Positions 1 through 7,975 of a DNA stretch of 64,000 bases are shown in pieces. The stretch is from Polyangia bacterium. GTDB lineage: Bacteria; Myxococcota_A; Polyangia; Polyangiales; JAUICN01. How positions within the stretch are numbered: the stretch's first letter is position 1; every line of letters starts with the position of its first letter. Made by a program: the position numbers and the translations under genes. Where the stretch lies: assembly GCA_030427835.1 (NCBI GenBank), contig JAUICN010000009.1, positions 62,001 through 126,000 of the forward strand. Direction: 5' to 3'. The notes under the pieces were generated by a model, which had not been told where the DNA came from, searched no databases, and saw only the letters and a list, made by a program, of their open reading frames with translations.

Positions 1-654
1 CCCGGTGGTGCGGAGGGCGGGTGCCTGTACCAGTACGTGCAGGGTTCCCCCGAGGAGGGCGGCCCAGGCCAATACCTGAATCCCCTGCTTTGGGTCCATG
101 GTGGTGAGTGCGGAGAAGAGCGCCGCGCCGATGAGGCATAGGTTGAGAAAGGCAGGGGCAAAGGCGGGCGGAGCAAAGCGATGGTGGGCGTGCAGGCCGC
201 CGGTGAAGATGGCGGCAAAGCCCATCAAAAAGAGATAGGGAAAAAGTACGCGCGTGAGTTCCACCGTGGTTTCAAATCGATCGGCGGTGTAGCCCGGGGC
301 ATAGAGCTGTACGATCCAGGGGGCACCCATGCTGCCCGCAATACTCAGGGCCAGCAGTACCACCACCATGACGGCCATGAGGCCACGAAAAAACGCACGG
401 GCCTGTGCCGCGCCCTGCTGGTGTTTGACCTCGGTGTACACGGGAATGAGTGCGGCGGACACCGTGCCCTCGGCGACGATGGCCCGAAAGGTGTTGGGTA
501 TGGTGAAGGCCACGAAGAAGGCGTCGGTGAGGGCCACCGGAAAGCTTGCGGCTAGGGCCACGTCACGTGCGGCTCCCAGGACCCGGGAGGTGAGGGTGCC
601 GCTGGCAACAGTGGCGGCGCGGCGTGTGACCGCCTGGGAGGAGGATGGGCTCAC
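1..654 (-). CDS. murJ: MurJ/MviN lipid II flippase, C-terminal part cut by window edge
   Basis: Reading the minus strand from a GTG at 654 gives an open frame to the window edge (218 codons). It contains the MurJ-family N-terminal signature: [17 protein letters not shown], then [20 protein letters not shown] and [10 protein letters not shown]. Several hydrophobic helices follow. MurJ flips undecaprenyl-linked peptidoglycan precursor across the inner membrane. The GTG start overlaps the tdh stop codon as GTGA (651-654), so translation is probably coupled to tdh. The 3' half of the gene lies outside the window. Family assignment is confident. The operon link to threonine catabolism is unusual and may be no more than genome packing. 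Confidence 0.9.
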   Translation of the reverse strand, partial: MSPSSSQAVTRRAATVASGTLTSRVLGAARDVALAASFPVALTDAFFVAFTIPNTFRAIVAEGTVSAALIPVYTEVKHQQGAAQARAFFRGLMAVMVVVLLALSIAGSMGAPWIVQLYAPGYTADRFETTVELTRVLFPYLFLMGFAAIFTGGLHAHHRFAPPAFAPAFLNLCLIGAALFSALTTMDPKQGIQVLAWAALLGGTLHVLVQAPALRTTG

Positions 655-1706
655 GGGATGGATTGGGTTGCGGGGGTGCTTGCACCCCATTCAAGCAGGA
701 CTTTCCCGCAGTCTCCAGAGGTCATGACCTCAAATGCACGTTCGAAGTCGTCCGCGGGGAACCGGTGGGTGAGCACGGGGGCAATGTGGAGGCCGCTTTG
801 CAACATGCTGGACATCTTGTACCAGGTTTCGAACATTTCCCGACCGTAGATTCCCTTGAGCGCCAGCCCCTTGAAGATGACCTGGTTCCAATCGATGGTG
901 ATGTCGGATGGCGGAATGCCGAGCAGGGCCATGCGGCCGCCGTGGTTCATGGTTTTCAACATGGTTTGTAGGGCGGTGCCGTTGCCGCTCATCTCCAGGC
1001 CCACGTCGAATCCTTCGGTCATGCCCAGGGCGTTCATGGCGTCGTGCACGGACTCGGTTTGTACGTTCACTGCCCTGGAGGCCCCAAGCTTGCGGGCGAG
1101 GTCAAGGCGCATGTCATGGACGTCTGTGATGACCACGTGCCGCGCACCCACGTGCTTGGCCACGGCCACCGCCATGATGCCAATGGGGCCAGCTCCGGTG
1201 ATCAGCACATCTTCGCCCACAAGATCAAAGGCCAGGGTGGTGTGTACGGCGTTGCCCAGGGGATCCAGAAAAGACGCGATGTCGTCGTTGATGGCGTCCG
1301 GGAGTTTGAAGGCGTTTCCGGCGGGAATGCAAAGGTACTCAGCGAAGGCACCGTCCCGTTGGATTCCGAGGCCCACGGTGTTTCGGCATAGGTGGCGCTT
1401 GCCCGCCCGGCAGTTGCGGCAGTGACCGCAGGTCATGTGGCCCTCGCCCGAAACCCGGTCGCCAACCTGAAAACCTTCCACGTGGCTGCCCACTTCCACC
1501 ACGTGCCCACAGAACTCGTGGCCGGTGATGGTGTCCAGGGGGACGTTGTTCTGGGCCCACTCATCCCATTTGTGGATGTGAAGATCGGTGCCACAGACGG
1601 CGGTTTTGTGGACCTGCACCAATAGATCGTTGGGCCCTGCGGTGGGAATGGGACGATCTTCCATCCAAAGTCCCGGTGCGTTCTTCGCTTTGACGAGTGC
1701 TTTCAC
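651..1706 (-). CDS. tdh: L-threonine 3-dehydrogenase
   Basis: Zinc-dependent, NAD-linked oxidation of L-threonine to 2-amino-3-ketobutyrate. The product is about 351 aa and close to E. coli Tdh throughout. It has the catalytic-zinc Cys38 in [11 protein letters not shown], the GHEFCG motif, and the structural-zinc cysteines in [19 protein letters not shown]. The Rossmann segment is [19 protein letters not shown], and there is a downstream [14 protein letters not shown] block. I chose the GTG at 1706 because residues from there (VKALVKAKN) align with the usual Tdh N terminus; an in-frame GTG at 1766 would add 20 poorly conserved residues. It lies downstream of kbl, its pathway partner, with the diheme lipoprotein between them. 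The stop overlaps the murJ start. Confidence 0.95.
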   Translation of the reverse strand: MKALVKAKNAPGLWMEDRPIPTAGPNDLLVQVHKTAVCGTDLHIHKWDEWAQNNVPLDTITGHEFCGHVVEVGSHVEGFQVGDRVSGEGHMTCGHCRNCRAGKRHLCRNTVGLGIQRDGAFAEYLCIPAGNAFKLPDAINDDIASFLDPLGNAVHTTLAFDLVGEDVLITGAGPIGIMAVAVAKHVGARHVVITDVHDMRLDLARKLGASRAVNVQTESVHDAMNALGMTEGFDVGLEMSGNGTALQTMLKTMNHGGRMALLGIPPSDITIDWNQVIFKGLALKGIYGREMFETWYKMSSMLQSGLHIAPVLTHRFPADDFERAFEVMTSGDCGKVLLEWGASTPATQSIP

Positions 1707-1804
1707 GATGGGGACGGTACTCCCGATTGATGGGCCGACAAGCCGTGCCCTTTGGGCTGGACTCACGGGCGTGGATTCACCAGCTCGGACTCACGGGCCT
1801 GGAA

Positions 1805-2905
1805 TCATGGGCTAGGGCAGGTTTGCAGATCTTCAATCCACGCTCGTAGCAGGGCGCTTCCATTTGGGTCGGTGATGGAAACTCCAATGGGGGGCATTCG
1901 GTAGGGGAACATTTCATTCACGCGTACAAGGAGGCCAGATTGTTCTGGGTCTCCCGGGGTGATTCTGAATAGGCTGCTGAAGCCCGCAAACTCCATGGGG
2001 ACATCGCAGGTGCCCGTATCTGCGAGCGGAACACTGTTTCGCAGATCCATTTGGCTTAGGGCAGCCCAGCCCCCGGGCCTGTGGCAGTGGGAGCAGTTGG
2101 CGTGCATCCAGGATCGGGCGCGATCTTCCAGGGGCTGTTTTGTATCGGTGGGCAGGACTAGGGAGGGAAGTTCGTTTGTCTTGTGTGGGGGATCCGCGAC
2201 GAGTGCCTGGATATCCTCCAGTGCTGTCAGCTGGTTTTCCCTGGAGGGCCCGTAGTCGTATTCAAAGTTGAGTTGCTCGATTTCAAAGCCAAGTACGGGC
2301 TTGTCATTTCGGTGGCAGGTTTCGCAGCTGGATTTGTTTGGGAAGTGGTAGGAGAGCGTGGTTCCGTGGGCGGTGATTTCCTGATCGGCGGAGGCGTCGA
2401 GCAACTGGGCGGTGCTTCCATCGGGGGAGAACCGGTAGGTAAAGGCTTCCCATTGGGTTTCCGTTTTCACAAGGAACCGCATTTCCATGGGAAGCCGTTC
2501 CAGGTGGGAGGGGTTGAGGGCGTTGTCTTGTACCCCGGTGAGCGAGAAGAGTTTCACCAGGGTGGTTCCCCGGGGGAATTGGATTTCGTTATGGGTGAGC
2601 TGGAGTGTTTCTGTTGGAGGCAGCACCACCCAACGTTGTTTGTCGGCACCATCGGTCCACAGGGGAGAGCGTACTCCGTAGGGTATGAGGTCTGGGCCTG
2701 GTGTGATGGTTTCGATGTCCTGAAAACAGCCCGTTTCCTCGAGAGTTTGGACCGGGACGTGATCTTTCAGGGGCTGGCAGTGGAGCTCCGTGGCCCGTTG
2801 TGGCAGGGGTGGTTGTGCGCTGTTTCCTCCGCATCCGGTACTGGCTAGAAGTAGTAGCCCCATGAGCCTGCTTCTCGAGATTGTGACCGGCGTGGGTCGG
2901 TTCAT
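1805..2905 (-). CDS. Diheme c-type cytochrome-like lipoprotein (SO2930/HNE_0200-like)
   Basis: A 366-aa exported protein. A hydrophobic segment ends in ASTGC at residue 25, a plausible lipobox although position -3 is Ser. Two heme c attachment motifs are visible, CETCH at residues 194-198 and CSHCH at 271-275. The MPPIG segment near the C terminus could supply an axial Met. The overall pattern ([24 protein letters not shown]) recalls the SO2930/HNE_0200-type diheme proteins, whose function is not established. Its ATG overlaps the kbl stop (ATGA at 2902-2905), and tdh follows about 100 bp later. It is therefore co-transcribed with the threonine pathway, suggesting, without proof, a periplasmic electron-transfer role tied to that operon. 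Confidence 0.85.
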   Translation of the reverse strand: MNRPTPVTISRSRLMGLLLLASTGCGGNSAQPPLPQRATELHCQPLKDHVPVQTLEETGCFQDIETITPGPDLIPYGVRSPLWTDGADKQRWVVLPPTETLQLTHNEIQFPRGTTLVKLFSLTGVQDNALNPSHLERLPMEMRFLVKTETQWEAFTYRFSPDGSTAQLLDASADQEITAHGTTLSYHFPNKSSCETCHRNDKPVLGFEIEQLNFEYDYGPSRENQLTALEDIQALVADPPHKTNELPSLVLPTDTKQPLEDRARSWMHANCSHCHRPGGWAALSQMDLRNSVPLADTGTCDVPMEFAGFSSLFRITPGDPEQSGLLVRVNEMFPYRMPPIGVSITDPNGSALLRAWIEDLQTCPSP

Positions 2906-4137
2906 GGTGTGTTCAGGATCCCCAGTTGTTTTCCCACGGATTCGAAGGCGGTGAGGGCTTGGTCGATGTGGGCGTCGGTGTGGGCGGCTGACATTTGGGT
3001 ACGGATGCGGGCCTGACCCTTGGGCACCACGGGGTAGGAGAACCCAATGACGTACACGCCTTGCTGCAGCAGGGCTTCGGCAACCTGGGCCGCAAGCCGT
3101 GCATCGCCCAGCATGACGGGAATGATGGGGTGTTCGCCCGGGAGTAGCCTAAATCCTAGCGCTTCCATGCCCCCACGGAACCGGGTGGCGTTGCGTTTGA
3201 GTTGCGCCCGCCTCTCGCCGGATTGTTCCACCAGATCCAGCACGCGGATGGAGGTTTCGGCGATCACGGGTGCCAAGGTATTTGAGAAAAGGTAGGGGCG
3301 GGATCGTTGGCGCAGCAGTTCCACGATGGGGCGGCTTGCGCAAAGGTATCCGCCCGAGGCGCCGCCCAATGCTTTTCCAAGGGTGCCAGTGAGGATGTCG
3401 ACCCGACCCATGACGCCGCAGTGTTCCGGTGAACCCCTGCCGTGCTCTCCCAGGAATCCGACGGCGTGGGAGTCGTCCACCATGACCTGGGCTCCGTATT
3501 GATCCGCAAGGTCGCACAGGCCCCCGAGGTTGGCGATCACCCCGTCCATGGAGAAGACCCCGTCGGTGACGATGAGCTTGAGGCGTGCGCCCTTTGCTTC
3601 CCCGAGGGCGCGTTCCAGGTCTTCCATGTCGTTGTTGGCGTAGCGGTAGCGTTTGGCCTTGCAGAGGCGAATGCCGTCGATGATGGAGGCGTGGTTGAGG
3701 GTGTCACTGATGACGGCGTCCTCTGGACCTAGCAAGATTTCAAAGAATCCTCCGTTGGCATCCCAACAGGAGGGGTAGAGAATGGTGTCTTCCATGTTGA
3801 GGAAGCTGGAGATGCGTTGCTCTAGGGTTTTGTGGACGTCCTGGGTGCCGCAGATGAACCGTACGGAAGCCATGCCATAGCCGTGGTGATCCAGGGAACG
3901 TTTGGCTGCTGCGACCAGCTCAGGTGCGTTGGCAAGGCCGAGATAGTTGTTGGCACAGAGGTTGAGAACCCTGCGCCCGTCGTCCAGTTGAATGATGGCG
4001 TCCTGGGGGGACTGGATCACCCGTTCGGGCTTGCGCAGCCCCTGGGATTCGATTTCCGCCAGTTGCTCGGTGGCAAATGCGGACAGCGCTGTTGGCGTGG
4101 ATCCGTTAGGTAGGGGCGTTGGGGGTAGGGAGCTCAT
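2902..4137 (-). CDS. kbl: Glycine C-acetyltransferase (2-amino-3-ketobutyrate CoA ligase)
   Basis: A PLP-dependent alpha-oxoamine synthase that splits 2-amino-3-ketobutyrate with CoA into glycine and acetyl-CoA, completing the pathway begun by Tdh. The 411-aa product has the family landmarks: [35 protein letters not shown], and [11 protein letters not shown] with the PLP Asp. The Schiff-base lysine is at about residue 255 in [15 protein letters not shown]. An N-terminal extension of about 15 residues precedes the usual start. It is the first gene of the leftward operon, and its stop overlaps the next gene by 4 bp. Its start lies 121 bp from the divergent holA. No convincing Shine-Dalgarno is seen at the ATG, so the start is moderately certain. 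Confidence 0.96.
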   Translation of the reverse strand: MSSLPPTPLPNGSTPTALSAFATEQLAEIESQGLRKPERVIQSPQDAIIQLDDGRRVLNLCANNYLGLANAPELVAAAKRSLDHHGYGMASVRFICGTQDVHKTLEQRISSFLNMEDTILYPSCWDANGGFFEILLGPEDAVISDTLNHASIIDGIRLCKAKRYRYANNDMEDLERALGEAKGARLKLIVTDGVFSMDGVIANLGGLCDLADQYGAQVMVDDSHAVGFLGEHGRGSPEHCGVMGRVDILTGTLGKALGGASGGYLCASRPIVELLRQRSRPYLFSNTLAPVIAETSIRVLDLVEQSGERRAQLKRNATRFRGGMEALGFRLLPGEHPIIPVMLGDARLAAQVAEALLQQGVYVIGFSYPVVPKGQARIRTQMSAAHTDAHIDQALTAFESVGKQLGILNTP

Positions 4138-4258
4138 GGCGATGGAAGTAGGCTAGCCGATGGGGCCGATGGGGCGCCAGTGCGGATCAACCATGGTCCC
4201 ATGGGAGCTTTGCTGGGTCGATGCTGGGTTGATGCTGGGGTTGTGCTAGCTAGAGGGT

Positions 4259-5308
4259 GTGGCGCGCGCAGCGAAAACCGGTCGAACACCAGGGCTGGAC
4301 CAGGTTCTCAAGGGGCTTGAGGGGCAGGGCCCTGAGCCCTTGTATGTACTGGTGGGAGCGGACAGCGCACGGGTGGGGCGCGTGGTGGATGGGTTGCGCG
4401 CACGGGTGGCGGCGGACGACCCCATGGGCATGAACCAGGATGTGTTGGATGGTCAGGGGTTGGCGGCGGAGTCTGTGATCGCCGCGGCCCGTACGGTTCC
4501 CATGATGGCGCCCCGTCGTTGGGTGCTGGTCCGTGGGGCTCACCGGATGGATACCAAGGAGCTGGAGAAGCTGGTGCCCTATCTGGCGGATCCCTGTGCC
4601 ACGGCCTGTGTGGTGATAACCGCCGAGAAGTTGGATGGTCGTGGTGCGTTTGCCAAGGCCGCCAAAAAGGCGGGGGTCGTGCGTGAGGATGCCCCATTGA
4701 AGCCCAGGGACGCGGCGGGTTTTGTGGTGCAGGAGGCCAACCGCCTTGGCCACGCCCTTTCGCGGGATGTGGCAGAGGCTGTGGTGGAGACCCTGGGGGC
4801 GGATGTGGCGGCGTTGACGGATTTGGTGGAGCGGGTGTCCCTCTACGTGGGTGCTGCTGAAGGAGGAGAGGGTGGAGCTCCAATTCGTATGGAGGACGTG
4901 CGGACCCAGCTGGAGGTTCGCCCCACACAAACCGTTTGGGTCATGGTAGACGCGCTTGGCCAGGGGGATGTACGTACCTTGATACGATCGGCGGCCACGT
5001 TGCTCCAGGATGGGGAAGCTCCGCTCAAGTTGCTGGCCATGGTGTCCCGTCAGGTGCGCATGATCTCGGTGATGCACGGGGCCCTGGCTGGGGGCCAATC
5101 GGCGGATTCAGCGGCAAAAGCGGCGGGTGTGCCCCCGTTTAAGGCGAGGGAAATGGCCCAGGTGGCCAGGAAATGGTCCACAGGTCAGTTGGGCGGGGCT
5201 GCCCAGGCCCTGGCGGATTTAGATGTGGCGTTGAAGAGTAGCCGCGTGCCCGGGCCCCACCTGTTTTTGGAGTCCATGCTCCGGTTGGGCATGTCCCTGC
5301 GTACCTGA
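4259..5308 (+). CDS. holA: DNA polymerase III subunit delta
   Basis: A 349-aa protein resembling HolA, the clamp-loader subunit that opens the beta sliding clamp. Visible hallmarks are LYVLVGADSARVGRVVDGLR near the N terminus, the central AARTVPMMAPRRWVLVRG strand-loop, ADVAALTDLVERVSLYVG, and the C-terminal helical bundle (LLAMVSRQVRMI, PPFKAREMAQVARKWS, LADLDVALKSS). The length matches E. coli HolA (343 aa). The GTG at 4259 is taken as the start. It sits directly behind GAGG, so an internal start a few codons on cannot be excluded. holA followed by rpsT is a common bacterial gene order, which supports the call. Confidence 0.92.
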   Translation: MARAAKTGRTPGLDQVLKGLEGQGPEPLYVLVGADSARVGRVVDGLRARVAADDPMGMNQDVLDGQGLAAESVIAAARTVPMMAPRRWVLVRGAHRMDTKELEKLVPYLADPCATACVVITAEKLDGRGAFAKAAKKAGVVREDAPLKPRDAAGFVVQEANRLGHALSRDVAEAVVETLGADVAALTDLVERVSLYVGAAEGGEGGAPIRMEDVRTQLEVRPTQTVWVMVDALGQGDVRTLIRSAATLLQDGEAPLKLLAMVSRQVRMISVMHGALAGGQSADSAAKAAGVPPFKAREMAQVARKWSTGQLGGAAQALADLDVALKSSRVPGPHLFLESMLRLGMSLRT

Positions 5309-5359
5309 TGGCGCGTACCTGCCTCTGCGTACCTGACTCTGGCCTTCTGATGGGCTTCC

Positions 5360-5387
5360 TTGACAGGGTAGGGGGAGGCACTATCCT
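5360..5387 (+). promoter_or_regulatory. Sigma70-type promoter of rpsT
   Basis: TTGACA at 5360-5365 and TATCCT at 5382-5387, with a 16-bp spacer, lie about 70 bp upstream of the rpsT start. The -35 box is a perfect consensus. The position gives a leader long enough to hold the hairpin at 5416-5431. Confidence 0.65.
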
Positions 5388-5415
5388 TGCCGGCCCAATC
5401 CTGGTGAACCTTTTG

Positions 5416-5431
5416 TGCTCCTTTTGGAGCA
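5416..5431 (+). promoter_or_regulatory. Hairpin in the rpsT leader
   Basis: TGCTCC (5416-5421) and GGAGCA (5426-5431) form a perfect 6-bp stem with a TTTT loop, followed by a short T-rich stretch, between the rpsT promoter and start codon. S20 is autoregulated in E. coli. Whether this stem takes part in such control or in attenuation is inference. Confidence 0.4.
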
Positions 5432-5457
5432 TGTTTTGAAGAGATTTAGAGGCGAAC

Positions 5458-5727
5458 GTGGCAAATCACGCATCATCCAAAAAGCGCATTCGGCAAACCC
5501 TTAAGAAGACAGCCCGTAACAAGCACATTCGATCCACCGTGCGCGGTATGGTGAAAAAGGTGCGCCAGGCCCTGGATACCCAGGACGGCGGAGCTGCAGC
5601 GACTGCCCTGAAGGTGGCCACCCGTGGCATCGACATGGCGGTTTCCAAGGGCGTGTACCACCGCAAGACGGGATCCAGGTACATTTCTAGGTTGACCGCG
5701 CAGGTTGCCAAACTGGTCTCCTCCTAG
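5458..5727 (+). CDS. rpsT: 30S ribosomal protein S20
   Basis: An 89-aa basic protein with the full S20 pattern: MANHASSKKRIRQTLKKTARN at the start, then helices rich in Lys/Arg, and YHRKTGSRYISRLTAQV near the end. S20 is a primary binder of 16S rRNA in the small subunit. It uses a GTG start preceded by TAGAGGCGAAC, which contains a usable Shine-Dalgarno. It has its own strong-looking promoter and leader hairpin, so it is probably transcribed independently of holA. Immediately after its stop lies a tandem pair of 120-bp repeats. Confidence 0.97.
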   Translation: MANHASSKKRIRQTLKKTARNKHIRSTVRGMVKKVRQALDTQDGGAAATALKVATRGIDMAVSKGVYHRKTGSRYISRLTAQVAKLVSS

Positions 5728-5739
5728 CCGCCGGGATCT

Positions 5740-5969
5740 TTTCCGCGCATGGTGGCTTACCTCCTCGCGCGGTACCTCAACGTATGTTGAATACGCCATC
5801 GGCACCGCGCTGCGGGGGCGCTCACCCTGCACGAAAAATCTCTCCGGCGGGTAGAAGTCTTTCCGCGCGTGGTGGCTTACCTCCTCGCGCGGTACCTCAA
5901 CGTATGTTGAATACGCCATCGGCACCGCGCTGCGGGGGCGCTCACCCTGCACGAAAAATCTCTCCGGTG
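5740..5969 (-). repeat. Tandem 120-bp repeat, two copies (R2 variant)
   Basis: Bases 5740-5849 and 5860-5969 are almost identical (about 110 bp, period exactly 120), separated by a divergent 10-bp linker. Read on the minus strand each unit contains GAGCGCCCCCGCAGCGC followed by a nested stem: GGTGCC pairs with GGTACC, and inside it CGTAT with ATACG. GAGGAGGTAAGCC then follows. The flanking GCGCCCC-GCAGCGC and GGAGGTAAGCC blocks match the R2 elements at 8850-8975 and 33600-33728, so I treat this as a diverged R2 core in opposite orientation. It lies 12 bp after the rpsT stop and 31 bp before the PAP2 gene. Confidence 0.75.
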
Positions 5970-6000
5970 GGGTTTGTTTTTCTCTGGGTGACATTGTCTG

Positions 6001-6555
6001 ATGTTTGAATCTCTTTCCCAGTGGGAGGCAGGGGTTCTACGGTCGGTGGCGGGTTTGCGCTCCGAATCGTTGACCCATTTTTTCTCTCTCGTCACGGAGA
6101 TGGGTTCGGTGAAGCTCATTGCACTGCTGACACTCGGCCTGGTGGTGTGGCGGTGGCGTCACTCAAGGCGTGAGAGCTATTTTTTTGCAGCCTCCGTGGG
6201 TGGATCGGCTGTGCTTATCAAGGGGCTCAAGGTGCTTATCCAGCGGCCTCGCCCGAACGGGGTGGAAGCGCTTGCAGAAGTCACGTCGTTTTCGTTTCCC
6301 AGTGGCCATTCCATGGGATCGGCTGCCTTCTTTTTCGCGATGGCCTATTGGGTGCAATACCGCCAACCCGCCAGGGCTCCGCTGGCGTTCGCGTTGGCCG
6401 CGGCCTGTACTTTGCTCATCGGCATGAGCCGCGTGTACCTGGGAGTGCACTACCCCTCCGACGTGCTTGTGGGCTGGGTACTCGCATTTGGCATGGTCTA
6501 CGCCGCCAAACGTACCTTCCTCTGCGACCGGTGCTTTCCTCAAGGGAGTGATTGA
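6001..6555 (+). CDS. PAP2-family membrane phosphatase
   Basis: A 184-aa membrane protein of the type 2 phosphatidic acid phosphatase superfamily. The three catalytic signatures are present and in order: KVLIQRPRP, SFPSGHSMGSA with the acid-base His, and SRVYLGVHYPSDVLVG with the nucleophilic His. Several transmembrane helices surround them. Members dephosphorylate phosphatidate, undecaprenyl pyrophosphate or related lipid phosphates; the substrate cannot be read from the sequence. The ATG at 6001 follows the tandem R2-type repeats, so its promoter must lie within or before them. An R1 element starts a few bases after the stop codon. Confidence 0.92.
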   Translation: MFESLSQWEAGVLRSVAGLRSESLTHFFSLVTEMGSVKLIALLTLGLVVWRWRHSRRESYFFAASVGGSAVLIKGLKVLIQRPRPNGVEALAEVTSFSFPSGHSMGSAAFFFAMAYWVQYRQPARAPLAFALAAACTLLIGMSRVYLGVHYPSDVLVGWVLAFGMVYAAKRTFLCDRCFPQGSD

Positions 6556-6558
6556 AGG

Positions 6559-6635
6559 GACCTCGGTCGAGCAGCCACGACCGCCAGAAAAAGTTGGGTT
6601 ATTTTTCTTCTGGTCGCACCCACTCGACCGCGGTC
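6559..6635. repeat. R1 hairpin element, copy a
   Basis: A 13-bp outer stem (6559-6571 with 6623-6635, one mismatch) encloses a core containing AGTTGGGTTATTTTT flanked by CCAGAA and TTCTGG, which form an inner stem. The core middle is shared with R1 copies b-e, but the internal loop is replaced by pairing, so it is the most diverged copy. It begins 3 bp after the stop of the PAP2 gene. Confidence 0.75.
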
Positions 6636-6667
6636 TTCACCACGTCTTTTGGCGTTCCCGTGGCATT

Positions 6668-6829
6668 TAGACCGCGTCGGAATTTAGATGAGTGAATGAT
6701 CGGTGCCCAGCGGAGCCTCCAGGGCACGACAAGCGACGAAGCAATGTAGAACATTGTTGAGGAGGTTGGAGTGTCATGGTGGTTTTGCTGGGTGCCGAGG
6801 GTCGATCAGATAAATTCCGACGCGGTCTA
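6668..6829. repeat. R3 hairpin-bounded element
   Basis: A perfect 19-bp inverted repeat (6668-6686 and 6811-6829) encloses about 124 bp with nested pairing. TGATCG pairs with CGATCA, GCCCAGC with GCTGGGT, and CAATGT-AGA-ACATTG forms an inner hairpin. It ends 28 bp beyond the icd stop on the minus strand. With R1 copy a it fills the 302-bp convergent gap 6556-6857, so each of the two converging genes ends at an element. Confidence 0.75.
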
Positions 6830-6857
6830 GCTTGGAGGCGACTGTTGGGGTGGCCGG

Positions 6858-7874
6858 CTAGAGATTCGCGATGATGGCTTGGGTGAAGTCTGTGGTGCTT
6901 AGGGGGCCGCCTAGGTCGCCAGTTTTGGAGCCGGCTTCCAGGGTTTTGTTGTAGGCGGTTTTGATGCGAACGGCCGTGGCTCGGCAGGTGGCGTCGTTGC
7001 GGGTGGTGGCCAGGTGGTTGAGCATCATGACGCCGGACATGAGGAAGGCTAAGGGGTTGGCCTTGCTTTGGCCGGCGATGTCAGGGGCGGAGCCGTGCAC
7101 GGCTTCGAACACGGCGCAGTCTTTGCCAATGTTGGCACCGGGCACGACGCCTAGGCCCCCTACCAGGCCGGCGCAGAGGTCGCTGACCACGTCGCCGTAG
7201 AGGTTTTCAAGCAGGAGCACATCGAACTGGGTGGGGTCCTGCACGAGGCGCATGCAGCCGGCGTCGATGATTTTTTGCTCGTATTCGATGTCGGGGAAGC
7301 TTGCGGTGTGCACCTCTTCGGCCAGTCGGATGAACATGCCGTCGGTGAGCTTCATGATGTTCGCTTTGTGAAATACGGTGACCTTCTTGCGGCCACGATC
7401 CCGGGCGTATTGGAAAGCAAACTCGGCGATGCGGCGGCAACCCTTTTCGGTGGCGACCTTTAGGCTGGTGACGACACCTTCGGTGACTTCGTTTTCGATG
7501 CCGCTGTAGAGGCCCTCGGTGTTTTCACGAACCACAACCAGGTCCACATCTTCAAACCGGGTTTCTACGCCTGCCAGGTTGCGGACGGGGCGAATGGCGC
7601 CGTAGAGGTCGAGCTTGCGGCGCAGCTGTACGTTGGCGGAGGTAAACCCTTTACCCACAGGTGTGGTGCATGGCCCCTTGAGTGCGACGCCGCACTCTTT
7701 GATGGCGTCGGTGGTGCTTTCAGGAACGACATCCTTGCCAAGCTCGATTGCGGCGAGGCCCGCGTGATGTTCCTCCCAGGTGAGCGGTGCGTCTGCAGCC
7801 TCCATCACCTGTTTCACTGCGTTTGAAACCTCTGGGCCGATTCCGTCCCCAGGAATAAGTACCACCCGATGCAT
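6858..7874 (-). CDS. Isocitrate dehydrogenase, NAD-type (decarboxylating dehydrogenase family)
   Basis: A 338-aa beta-decarboxylating dehydrogenase. Motifs include MHRVVLIPGDGIGPEV, the substrate loop SANVQLRRKLDLYGAIRPVRN, VVRENTEGLYSGIE, and the conserved Lys/Asp segments HKANIMKLTDGMF and LLLENLYGDVVSDL. HGSAPDIAGQSKANP is the adenine-binding region. Length and motif spelling fit the mitochondrial-like NAD-dependent isocitrate dehydrogenases better than 3-isopropylmalate or homoisocitrate dehydrogenase, but those paralogs cannot be excluded by eye. AGGAGAGACAGT before the ATG is a good ribosome-binding site. It is monocistronic on the minus strand, 101 bp downstream of dnaE2. Confidence 0.9.
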   Translation of the reverse strand: MHRVVLIPGDGIGPEVSNAVKQVMEAADAPLTWEEHHAGLAAIELGKDVVPESTTDAIKECGVALKGPCTTPVGKGFTSANVQLRRKLDLYGAIRPVRNLAGVETRFEDVDLVVVRENTEGLYSGIENEVTEGVVTSLKVATEKGCRRIAEFAFQYARDRGRKKVTVFHKANIMKLTDGMFIRLAEEVHTASFPDIEYEQKIIDAGCMRLVQDPTQFDVLLLENLYGDVVSDLCAGLVGGLGVVPGANIGKDCAVFEAVHGSAPDIAGQSKANPLAFLMSGVMMLNHLATTRNDATCRATAVRIKTAYNKTLEAGSKTGDLGGPLSTTDFTQAIIANL

Positions 7875-7975
7875 ACTGTCTCTCCTCTGGCGCCCAGGTT
7901 ACCACAGCCGCTTTAGGGGATGGCACAAAGTCGAATGTGGACTGAGCTGGGTAAGTACATGTGTGATGGATGGAT

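Noticed and set aside
5473-5994. Minus-strand frame across the tandem R2-like repeats
   Set aside because: It is antisense to rpsT and simply translates the duplicated repeat twice.
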